Of a stretch of 6,900 nt of DNA, positions 1 to 5,955 are shown piece by piece; positions within the stretch are counted from its first letter, which is position 1; every line of letters begins with the position of its first letter. Under the pieces are notes generated by a model. The model was not told the origin of the DNA, ran no database searches, and was given only the letters and a program-made list of their open reading frames with translations. Source of the stretch: an uncultured bacterium (GTDB lineage Bacteria; Hydrogenedentota; Hydrogenedentia; Hydrogenedentales; SLHB01). The stretch is from positions 1 through 6,900 of the forward strand of contig CALEZK010000129.1 in the NCBI GenBank assembly GCA_937928585.1, in the 5' to 3' direction. Made by a program: the position numbers and the translations under genes.

Positions 1-1
1 G

Positions 2-475
2 CTTATCGTCGGCGGACCATTAATGCTCGGCTACTTTGCCTGTGTCCTTCGCGCTGCCAGAGGCGGTACTGCCGATTTTCCTGAGCTGTTCTCCGGCTTC
101 CAACGCTTCTTGCCGGCATTCCTCGCTAACTTGATTATCGGTATTTTGTCTTCTATCGGCTTTGTTCTCTGTATTCTGCCTGGTCTCTTCGTCGGCATGA
201 TCTATTCTTTGACGTATTTCTACATGCATGACAAGAAGCTCGACTTCTGGCCGTCCATGGAAGCCAGCAGGCAAACGGTGATGAGTGCCATCGGCGCTTG
301 GATACCGCTTTACCTGGTCGTGATTGCGCTGGTGGTCGCTGGCATCATTTTGTGCGGCGTCGGTGCGCTCATTACGGTTCCCATCAGTGCGGTGATGCTT
401 GCGCTTGCCTACGATCAGGTTTCCGGCGGAGGCACGTCTTATGCCGAACCAATCCGGGACGAATATGCAGCTTAA
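2..475 (+). CDS. Multi-pass integral membrane protein, 3' end only
   Basis: The reading frame is open to the left edge, so the true start lies outside; 157 residues are visible before the TAA. The visible part is very hydrophobic, with probable helices near residues 1-17, 37-56, 58-75, 99-119 and 120-137, separated by short loops. The first loop carries RAARGG and a DFPELFSGFQRF segment, and the longest (about 76-98) holds MHDKKLDFWPSMEASR. The pattern GPLMLGY, then an ELFSGF loop, then ILPGLF and an 'FWPSMEASR' loop resembles the broad group of uncharacterised YciC/DUF975-like membrane proteins. That resemblance is from memory and is not proof of family. The tail after the last helix is short and polar. 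I cannot name a substrate or reaction. The gene is closed by its own terminator and therefore is probably not cotranscribed with ruvAB. Confidence 0.8.
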   Translation, partial: LIVGGPLMLGYFACVLRAARGGTADFPELFSGFQRFLPAFLANLIIGILSSIGFVLCILPGLFVGMIYSLTYFYMHDKKLDFWPSMEASRQTVMSAIGAWIPLYLVVIALVVAGIILCGVGALITVPISAVMLALAYDQVSGGGTSYAEPIRDEYAA

Positions 476-516
476 TTCCTGATCTCGCGCAAGAAGGCGC
501 ATCATCTAAGTCGTCA

Positions 517-558
517 GGCGCTGGTCCTGTATTCGCAGGGCCAGCGCCCATTCTTTCT
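517..558 (+). terminator. Intrinsic terminator after the membrane-protein gene
   Basis: Arms at 517-529 and 536-548 form a 13-bp GC-rich stem with one G-U wobble, closed by the 6-base loop TATTCG. A pyrimidine tract follows (ATTCTTTCT, 550-558). It lies 41 bases after the stop codon of the membrane-protein gene and before ruvA, as expected for a Rho-independent terminator separating two transcription units. Confidence 0.8.
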
Positions 559-577
559 AACTTCGATAATTGGCAGC

Positions 578-606
578 TTGCCATCCCCGTCGCCACTGAA
601 TACCAT
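578..606 (+). promoter_or_regulatory. Possible sigma-70-like promoter for ruvAB
   Basis: TTGCCA (578-583) matches five of six bases of the -35 consensus. After exactly 17 bases comes TACCAT (601-606), which matches four of six of the -10 consensus. The -10 ends seven bases before the ruvA ATG at 614, so transcription would begin at or within a base or two of the start codon. This fits the absence of any purine-rich ribosome-binding site before ruvA. The match is short and could be chance; no transcript data are available here. Confidence 0.35.
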
Positions 607-613
607 ACGCACC

Positions 614-1213
614 ATGTTTGCCTTTCTCAGGGGAATCGTTGCAAGGAAGCCCGCCGGAACCATTGAATTGGACGTCAATGGCGTTGGCTATGCTGTCAGC
701 GTGCCGGACGGCGTACATCGTCGGCTCGTCGTTGGTACCGAAGCGACCCTCCAGACTTATTGTCACATTCGTGAAGACGCCTTTCAGATCTTCGGGTTTC
801 TGCGGGACGAGGAGAAAGCACTCTTCATGACCTTGCTCTCCATCTCGGGAGTAGGACCCAAAGTCGCGCTCACGGTTCTCTCGGGCATGAGCGTCCAACA
901 GTTTGCGCGCGCCGTGCTGGACAGTGATGTCACCGCGTTCACCCGTATAAGCGGCATTGGCAAGAAAGGCGCCCAGCGCATCATTCTCGAAATGAAAGCG
1001 AAGCTCGGCCAGGATGCCGAACTGGGTGCCATTCTCGGCGAAAACGAGGCCGCATCGGATGAATCGGACGATGTCGTCGCCGCGCTCTGTTCCCTGGGAT
1101 GTACCATAAACGAGGCAAAAAAAGCCGCTGCCGCTGCCCGAAAGAAACTTGGCGATACCGCAACCGACGAAGAACTCGTCAAGGCTGCGCTCCGTTCCAT
1201 GGCAAAGGTGTAA
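614..1213 (+). CDS. ruvA: Holliday junction branch migration complex subunit RuvA
   Basis: RuvA binds the four-way DNA junction as a tetramer and loads the RuvB motors during recombinational repair in the cytoplasm. The product is 199 residues, the usual family length. Residues 1-62 form the OB-fold domain, opening with MFAFLRG and containing the conserved DVNGVGYAVSVP. Residues 70-135 hold two helix-hairpin-helix motifs, ISGVGPKVALTVLSG (77-91) and ISGIGKKGAQRIILEMK (112-128). An acidic linker (about 143-153) leads to the RuvB-binding third domain (154-197, ending DEELVKAALRSM). I chose the ATG at 614 because MFAFLRG aligns with the start of known RuvA proteins; the frame extends to a TTG at 578, but the extra 12 residues have no counterpart. 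No Shine-Dalgarno sequence is visible before 614. ruvB follows after three bases, so the two are an operon. Confidence 0.97.
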   Translation: MFAFLRGIVARKPAGTIELDVNGVGYAVSVPDGVHRRLVVGTEATLQTYCHIREDAFQIFGFLRDEEKALFMTLLSISGVGPKVALTVLSGMSVQQFARAVLDSDVTAFTRISGIGKKGAQRIILEMKAKLGQDAELGAILGENEAASDESDDVVAALCSLGCTINEAKKAAAAARKKLGDTATDEELVKAALRSMAKV

Positions 1214-1216
1214 TGC

Positions 1217-2239
1217 ATGTCAGCCGATGAAATTCTGAGTGGCGGGCCGGTCGGCGACGACGGCGAATTCGACGACAAGATCAGGCCGCAGCGGCTCGAC
1301 GATTTTCCGGGTCAAGAGCCGATAAAAGAAAAACTGCGCATCGCCATACTAGCGGCAAAGGCACGCAAGGAACCGTTAGACCACCTACTGCTCTCCGGCC
1401 CGCCAGGTTTGGGTAAAACTACACTGGCGCGCATCATTGCCAATGAAATGGGCGTGGACTTCAAGTCAACCTCCGGCCCGGTAATCGAGCGGCAAGCTGA
1501 TCTCAGCGCAATTCTTACGGGATTGGAAGAGTTTGACGTCCTGTTCATTGATGAGTGTCATCGGCTAAATCATGCCGTCGAAGAGACTTTGTATTCCGCG
1601 ATGGAAGATTTCGATGTCGACATCATGCTCGGCAAAGGCCCTACGGCACGTTCGCTCAAGATCGGGTTGAAACCTTTTACCCTGATTGGCGCTACCACCC
1701 GTTCAGGATTACTTACGCCGCCGCTCCGCGCGCGATTCGGCGACACATGTCGCTTCGAGTTCTATTCACCGGAAGAACTGGAAGCAATCGTGCAACGCTC
1801 CGCGCGGATTCTAAACGTACCTGTAGACGGAGACGGCGCATTGGAGATCGCCGCGCGCTCGCGCGGTACCGCGCGCATTGCAAACAGGTTGCTTCGTCGC
1901 GTTCGTGACTACGCACAGGTCAAGGGCGATGGCACCATTTCCAAATCAATTGCGGATGCGGCGCTGCGCTTGCTGCGAATCGACGAACTCGGTTTGGACG
2001 ATATGGACAAGCTCATCGTGAAAACGATTATTGAAAAGTTTGGCGGCGGACCAGTCGGTTTGTCATCGCTGGCAGTCGCCATTGGCGAAGAAGCACAAAC
2101 CTTGGAAGAGGTTCACGAGCCATTTCTCATCCAAATCGGCTTCATGAAACGCACCCCCCAGGGCCGAGTCGCCACCCCGCTTGGCTACCGCCATTTTGGC
2201 CACACCCCCCCGCAATCACCGCAACCACAGCTTTTCTAG
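1217..2239 (+). CDS. ruvB: Holliday junction branch migration ATPase RuvB
   Basis: RuvB is the hexameric AAA+ ATPase that pumps duplex DNA through the RuvA-bound junction. At 340 residues it has normal length. The N-terminal linker contains IRPQRLDDFPGQ (22-33). Walker A is GPPGLGKTT (61-69), Walker B is LFIDECH (109-115), sensor 1 is GATTR (158-162), the LRARFG segment (170-175) supplies the candidate arginine finger, and the sensor-2 helix is GTARIANRLLRRVRD (217-231). The RuvA-contacting hairpin falls in about 129-150. The C-terminal winged helix ends in FMKRTPQGRVATP and YRHFG, followed by a proline- and glutamine-rich tail. Two small deviations stand out: DECH where DEIH is usual, and GTARIA where GTPRIA is usual. 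AAAGG (1204-1208), eight bases before the ATG and inside the end of ruvA, supports this start. No terminator hairpin is evident downstream, although the next 60 bases are T-rich. Confidence 0.98.
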   Translation: MSADEILSGGPVGDDGEFDDKIRPQRLDDFPGQEPIKEKLRIAILAAKARKEPLDHLLLSGPPGLGKTTLARIIANEMGVDFKSTSGPVIERQADLSAILTGLEEFDVLFIDECHRLNHAVEETLYSAMEDFDVDIMLGKGPTARSLKIGLKPFTLIGATTRSGLLTPPLRARFGDTCRFEFYSPEELEAIVQRSARILNVPVDGDGALEIAARSRGTARIANRLLRRVRDYAQVKGDGTISKSIADAALRLLRIDELGLDDMDKLIVKTIIEKFGGGPVGLSSLAVAIGEEAQTLEEVHEPFLIQIGFMKRTPQGRVATPLGYRHFGHTPPQSPQPQLF

Positions 2240-2367
2240 TACGGGCCAGCCACGCAGATCCACACCTTTTCTTGGTTTTGTCTGTCCTTTTAGTCTTTTG
2301 GCGACATGTACTTACGAAGATTTCATGCAACTTTTTCGATGCGCATAGGATTAATGTCTTGTATGGA

Positions 2368-2480
2368 AGGTGATCCCGTTTTGGGGAACATCATTTCATG
2401 GTTCGGTGTTTGTGACGTGGTAAGTAAAACGTCGTAAACGAAATGAACCGGCGAGGTGTCTTAACAGACATAAATGCCGG
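2368..2480 (+). promoter_or_regulatory. Structured 5' leader of the PilZ gene, three potential hairpins
   Basis: The gap from ruvB to the PilZ gene (2240-2510) holds no credible ORF. Its first 128 bases are AT-richer and T-rich, with one 8-base palindrome (2339-2346). The rest can fold into three successive hairpins. Hairpin 1 (2368-2396) pairs AGGTGAT with ATCATTT around a small C-G stem. Hairpin 2 (2407-2440) pairs 2408-2418 with 2429-2439: eleven pairs, two of them tandem G-U wobbles, with the 10-base loop GGTAAGTAAA. Hairpin 3 (2448-2480) has an outer stem CCGGC/GCCGG and an inner stem TGTCT/AGACA with loop TAAC. The PilZ ribosome-binding site follows 22 bases later. The pairings are read from the sequence; a regulatory role is inferred. 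The core motifs of the c-di-GMP-I riboswitch are absent. I found no convincing promoter hexamers. Confidence 0.35.
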
Positions 2481-2510
2481 AACGAAGTAAGACTCGGTAA
2501 AAAGGGACCT

Positions 2511-2969
2511 ATGAGACTCTCGACAGCAGTACAGAAACAGTTGGCACGGTTCGATGGACGAATCGTCGATCTATTCGGGGACTCCGACGGCAACGCCGGA
2601 GTTAGGACGATGCAACAAGTCACAAATGCTCGGCGGCACGAACGCTACCAAGTCCCCATCGCGGCATGGATTGAATTCCATGGCGACGCGGAGACGCGTG
2701 GCACGGTCTCGCGAGACGTGAGTGCCGAAGGCGCGCGCTTCAGCAGCGTTCGCCCCATGCTCGCCGGCGAACCCGTCATTGTTCGCATGCAACTCGGACG
2801 CGGTGCCCAGATCGTCGAATGCAAGGGCCGTGTCGTTTGGACAAAACAGATGCCAAACCGCCTGCACGATTTTGGCGTGCGGTTTGTTGATTTGGACGAA
2901 GACGAGCAGGGCGACCTGCTTGGCCACTTGCACGCGAGGATTAACACGGCAGCATACGCCGCAATGTAA
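2511..2969 (+). CDS. PilZ-domain protein, predicted c-di-GMP receptor
   Basis: PilZ domains bind the second messenger cyclic di-GMP and pass the signal to motility, adhesion or polysaccharide machinery. This 152-residue protein is cytoplasmic, with no signal or membrane segment. It has a 40-residue N-terminal extension followed by one PilZ domain (about 41-145). Both ligand motifs are intact: RxxxR as RRHER (R41, R45) and (D/N)xSxxG as DVSAEG (D69, S71, G74). The domain finishes with the typical strand FGVRFVDLDEDEQ and a closing helix. As a single-domain protein it would act through a partner I cannot identify here. The ATG at 2511 is preceded by AGGGA (2503-2507), a good though close ribosome-binding site; the next in-frame ATG (2610) would remove most of the extension and keep the whole domain. 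The gene stands alone, with a structured leader before it and a terminator 64 bases after it. Confidence 0.88.
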   Translation: MRLSTAVQKQLARFDGRIVDLFGDSDGNAGVRTMQQVTNARRHERYQVPIAAWIEFHGDAETRGTVSRDVSAEGARFSSVRPMLAGEPVIVRMQLGRGAQIVECKGRVVWTKQMPNRLHDFGVRFVDLDEDEQGDLLGHLHARINTAAYAAM

Positions 2970-3030
2970 TCGCGCACGCGAGACAGCAGCTCTCATTGGC
3001 GCATGCAACCTCAGGGTGCCGATGAAAAAT

Positions 3031-3070
3031 AAACCGGGGACGCTCCGCACAGAGCGTCCCCGGGGCTTTT
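3031..3070. terminator. Bidirectional intrinsic terminator between convergent genes
   Basis: A perfect 12-bp inverted repeat, CCGGGGACGCTC (3034-3045) and its complement (3052-3063), encloses the loop CGCACA. The right side continues GGCTTTT (3064-3070), a modest T-tract for the plus-strand PilZ gene. On the left the A-rich run GAAAAATAAA (3024-3033) reads as a T-tract directly after the stem for minus-strand transcription. The hairpin sits between the PilZ stop (2969) and the stop of the minus-strand gene (3096), as expected for a shared terminator. Confidence 0.85.
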
Positions 3071-3095
3071 AGAAGCTATCCGGCGAAACGTCTCG

Positions 3096-3371
3096 CTACT
3101 CCGATGACGGAGCCCCCGGCGCCGCACTTGCAGCAGGCGGCGCCGACTGTGTCGCGGGCGATGCATACGGCGTAACCGAGGTGCCATCCTCATCTTCCAT
3201 CGCGAGAAATGCGTCCATGGCAAACCCGGCTGCAATCAGCGCAGCCGCGATGATAAACCCCGCTGCTATCCAAACCTGAAACATACGCTTCAGGCGTCGT
3301 TCACGGTCCATGTCGATATTGTAGGGGTTCGATTTCTCGTTCGGCGTGTTCTTCGGGTTTTCATCGGGCAT
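3096..3371 (-). CDS. Small single-pass membrane protein of unknown function
   Basis: I do not recognise this 91-residue protein. Residues 1-30 are polar and asparagine/proline-rich, ending in a strongly basic patch RERRLKR (23-29). One hydrophobic segment rich in Ala and Ile follows (about 32-57), then the acidic stretch MEDEDG (58-63) and a flexible tail of Ala, Pro and Ser (about 67-91). The basic patch on one side and acidic residues on the other predict the N-terminus inside and the tail outside. The ATG has AGGA about ten bases upstream on the minus strand, and a promoter-like site lies just beyond it. The stop is TAG. Its position between a bidirectional terminator and a divergent control region suits a real monocistronic gene. 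It diverges from the DUF1549/DUF1553 gene, so a shared control region is possible, but no functional link is shown. Confidence 0.65.
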   Translation of the reverse strand: MPDENPKNTPNEKSNPYNIDMDRERRLKRMFQVWIAAGFIIAAALIAAGFAMDAFLAMEDEDGTSVTPYASPATQSAPPAASAAPGAPSSE

Positions 3372-3400
3372 CGCGCAGGTTTCCTAGGTTTTGGAATTGA

Positions 3401-3429
3401 ATCGTAGCTTCCCCGGAACGGAAAGGCAA
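3401..3429 (-). promoter_or_regulatory. Possible promoter for the small membrane-protein gene
   Basis: Read on the minus strand, TTGCCT (3429-3424) and TACGAT (3406-3401) are separated by exactly 17 bases. Each matches four of six consensus positions for a sigma-70-type promoter. Transcription would start near 3394, giving a leader of about 23 bases that contains the AGGA ribosome-binding site before the ATG at 3371. The fit with gene layout is good, but the hexamers are weak. On the plus strand of this 163-base intergenic region I see no convincing promoter for the divergent gene. Confidence 0.3.
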
Positions 3430-3534
3430 TGGCAGGCCAACAATGCAGTAAGTTGCCCGAGAACCGTCCAACACGGGGTTGCGTTGAGCAGTCGTCCAAT
3501 GTACTCTAATCCAATGCTGTACTCGGGTTTGAGC

Positions 3535-5928
3535 ATGGTTTGGCGGCGCGCGGCGCTAGCGCTCGCGGCTGTATTTCTCGTCGCACCGGCGTACGTCGTT
3601 GCCGACCCCAGCCCCTTCGAGGCCCTGCAGTCCTCTCTGGAAGAAGTCCGCGGTGCGCGGCAAGAACTCCTACACCGGCTCGACCAAATCGATGCCAAGT
3701 ACGGTGCCAAGCCACCCGTGGGGTCCGACGAACGGGCCATCACCGAGGTCGACCGCGATTTTTGGTCGTACCAGCCCCTCAGAAGGCCTGAGCCACCAGC
3801 AGTTCAAAACACCGATTGGCCCAGAAATCCAGTCGATTCATTCGTCCTGAAGGCCTTGGAGGCGCAGAGCCTGACGCCGTCGCCCCAAACATCGCCCACG
3901 AAGCTAATTCGCCGTTTGTATTACGACATGATTGGGTTGCCCCCGACCCCGGAAGCAGTGGCGGCGTTTGAAGCGGACCATTCGCCCGAAGCATACGCCG
4001 CGCTCGTGGAACAGTTGTTGGCAAGTCCTCAATACGGAGAGCGATGGGGGCGGCATTGGCTTGATGTCGCACGGTACGCCGATAGCGACGGTTACGAGTT
4101 TGATCTCGAAAGGCCGAATGCCTACCACTATCGCGATTTTGTTATCCGCGCGTTTAACGAAGATCTCCCGTACGATAAATTCGTGAAATGGCAACTCGCG
4201 GGCGATGAAATCGATCCCGACAACACCATGGCCCTCGCCGCTACCGGCTTCTGCACGAGCGGACCCACCATTGACAACCAGCAACTAGAGTTGAACCGAT
4301 ACGACGAGTGGGACGACATGCTGGCGACCACCAGCGTTGCCTTTCTCGGAATGACGGTCTCCTGTGCGCGTTGTCATGATCACAAGTATGACGCCATTCC
4401 CACGCGCGATTATTACCGCATGCTGTCTGCATTTACGACAACAAAACGTCACAATGCAATTCTTGCCCCGAGGGCCGAAGCCGAAGAATACAGGGCTAGG
4501 CTTGCCGATTGGGAAGCGCGCATGAAATCAGCGCGGGAATCGCTCGATGCTGTGCTCTCGCCTGTGCGCGATCGGCTTCGCGCTGCCAAAATTGAAGCGC
4601 TGGAAGCCACGGCCGAAGAGAAATCCTTGCTGCTCGCCCCCCAGGACGACAAAAACGAATCTCAAAACGAAGCGCGCAAAAGGTTCGGCGAAGCTACTAA
4701 AGTCTCCGACGATGAAGTCCGCAAGAGTCTCGACAAAGACGCGCAAGCCAATGCCGCGGAAGCGGATCGATTGATCGCTGCAACAGAATTGGAAAAACCG
4801 GCCTCGCCACCTGTCGCGCTTATGCTGACCGATGCCAAGGCGGAACCGGAGAAAAGCTATCTCCTGGCGCGCGGAAATCCCGATGCAAAATCTGAAACAG
4901 TGACATTGGGTTTCCTGCGCGTATTGCCCGGTGCAGAAGATGCGCGCTTCGATCCGGCTACCCGTCGTACCGCAGGCGCTACAACAACCCACCAACGCGC
5001 TGCCATGGCAGATTGGATGATGGACGTCGATCACGGCGCGGGCCGTCTCGCCGCGCGTGTCATCGCGAATCGAATCTGGGGCCATCATTTCGGCTATGGG
5101 ATTGTGCGCACCCCCAACGATTTCGGAACGCAGGGCGATCGTCCGTCTCATCCCGAGTTGCTCGATTGGCTCGCCATGGAATTGGTTGAGAACGGCTGGA
5201 GCATCAAGCACCTTCATAGAATTATTCTGCACAGCGCAACTTATCAGCAGTCGTCGGAAGTGAACAAAACTGCTCTGGCGAAGGACCCGGATAACCGGCT
5301 GCTATGGCGCCGCGTGCCCCTGCGGCTGGAAGCAGAAATTATCCGCGACGCGACGCTCTCGGTTACAAACTGCCTCAACCTGCGCATGTACGGCCCTGGG
5401 GTCTTTCCCCAGATGCCCGAAGACGCCATCGCAACCGGCTCCACCCCCAAGTGGCCGCTGGACGCCAAAGACGGTCCAGACACATGGCGGCGAAGCGTAT
5501 ACGTTTTCGTGCGACGTTCCGCGCGCATGCCCATGATCGAGGCCTTCGACGCGCCTGATACGGTCGTGAGCTGCGGCCGTCGTCTGGCTACTGTCACACC
5601 AACGCAATCGCTCTCTATGATGAACAGCGTGTTTTCGAACGAACAAGCGAAATTCTTTGCAGACCGCATCCGCAAAGAAGTAGGCGACGACCGCGAAGCG
5701 TGGGTGCGTCGGGCTTATGAACTCGCGCTGAACCGCCAGCCTTCTGATTTCGAATTGGCCGAATCAGTCGATTTCCTGTTAAAGCAGGCGCAACGACACG
5801 TTCGCCAGGAAGCGCAAGAAGCAAAAACCAATTACTACGCGCTCCGGGATAAAGACGTCGATCAGGCTGCGCTTACAGATTTTGCCCAGGTAGTGCTCAG
5901 TCTAAACGAGTTCGTATACGTCGATTAA
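3535..5928 (+). CDS. Exported DUF1549/DUF1553 (PSCyt2-PSD1) protein
   Basis: From this start the protein has 797 residues. It opens with a Sec-type signal peptide (MVWRR, a hydrophobic core, probable cleavage after AYVVA at 23). A short predicted helical segment follows (26-56), then FWSYQPLRRPEPPAV (76-90), typical of the lead-in to DUF1549. DUF1549 (about 97-300) contains PRNPVDSFV, RRLYYDMIGLPPTPE, YGERWGRHWLDVARYADSDG (167-186) and CARCHDHKYD (277-286), a CxxCH motif that may bind heme or metal. A charged, probably coiled-coil region spans about 313-420. DUF1553 (about 485-760) contains VIANRIWGHHFG, RTPNDFGTQGDRPSHPELLDWL, HRIILHSATYQQSS and LNRQPSDFE. The usual N-terminal PSCyt1 cytochrome domain is missing. 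In-frame ATGs at 3499 and 3514 and a TTG at 3391 are alternatives; none has a clear ribosome-binding site, and 3535 gives the cleanest signal peptide. The biochemical function of the family is unknown. The DUF1501 gene follows in the same operon. Confidence 0.9.
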   Translation: MVWRRAALALAAVFLVAPAYVVADPSPFEALQSSLEEVRGARQELLHRLDQIDAKYGAKPPVGSDERAITEVDRDFWSYQPLRRPEPPAVQNTDWPRNPVDSFVLKALEAQSLTPSPQTSPTKLIRRLYYDMIGLPPTPEAVAAFEADHSPEAYAALVEQLLASPQYGERWGRHWLDVARYADSDGYEFDLERPNAYHYRDFVIRAFNEDLPYDKFVKWQLAGDEIDPDNTMALAATGFCTSGPTIDNQQLELNRYDEWDDMLATTSVAFLGMTVSCARCHDHKYDAIPTRDYYRMLSAFTTTKRHNAILAPRAEAEEYRARLADWEARMKSARESLDAVLSPVRDRLRAAKIEALEATAEEKSLLLAPQDDKNESQNEARKRFGEATKVSDDEVRKSLDKDAQANAAEADRLIAATELEKPASPPVALMLTDAKAEPEKSYLLARGNPDAKSETVTLGFLRVLPGAEDARFDPATRRTAGATTTHQRAAMADWMMDVDHGAGRLAARVIANRIWGHHFGYGIVRTPNDFGTQGDRPSHPELLDWLAMELVENGWSIKHLHRIILHSATYQQSSEVNKTALAKDPDNRLLWRRVPLRLEAEIIRDATLSVTNCLNLRMYGPGVFPQMPEDAIATGSTPKWPLDAKDGPDTWRRSVYVFVRRSARMPMIEAFDAPDTVVSCGRRLATVTPTQSLSMMNSVFSNEQAKFFADRIRKEVGDDREAWVRRAYELALNRQPSDFELAESVDFLLKQAQRHVRQEAQEAKTNYYALRDKDVDQAALTDFAQVVLSLNEFVYVD

Positions 5929-5955
5929 CACGCCTGAACACGAAATGGACCGAAT

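Noticed and set aside
20..505. Minus-strand ORF of 161 codons opposite the membrane-protein gene
   Set aside because: The plus-strand frame encodes clear membrane helices and ends just before a terminator; the antisense product has no recognisable features.
2240..2300. Intrinsic terminator directly after ruvB
   Set aside because: The region has T-rich stretches but no stable GC stem before them.
2240..2510. Known c-di-GMP riboswitch (GEMM) upstream of the PilZ gene
   Set aside because: The leader is structured, but the characteristic CACGCACAGGGCAAACC-like and GCAAAGCCUCCGG-like cores are not present.
2541..2554. Sigma-54-like TTGGCACG
   Set aside because: It lies inside the PilZ coding region and lacks the downstream TTGC element at the required distance.
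2581..2602. Hairpin with CGGC/GCCG and ACTC/GAGT stems
   Set aside because: It falls within coding sequence if the 2511 start is right and has a three-base bulge; it would matter only if translation starts at 2610.
3429..3509. 26-codon ORF before the DUF1549/DUF1553 gene
   Set aside because: The ribosome-binding site is only two bases from its ATG and the peptide has no recognisable feature, so it is not listed as a gene, only as part of a start-site question.
4528..5232. Long minus-strand ORF of 234 codons inside the DUF1549/DUF1553 gene
   Set aside because: It is wholly antisense to a well-supported family member, rich in Cys, Phe and Arg in the manner of shadow frames, and shows no recognisable motif.
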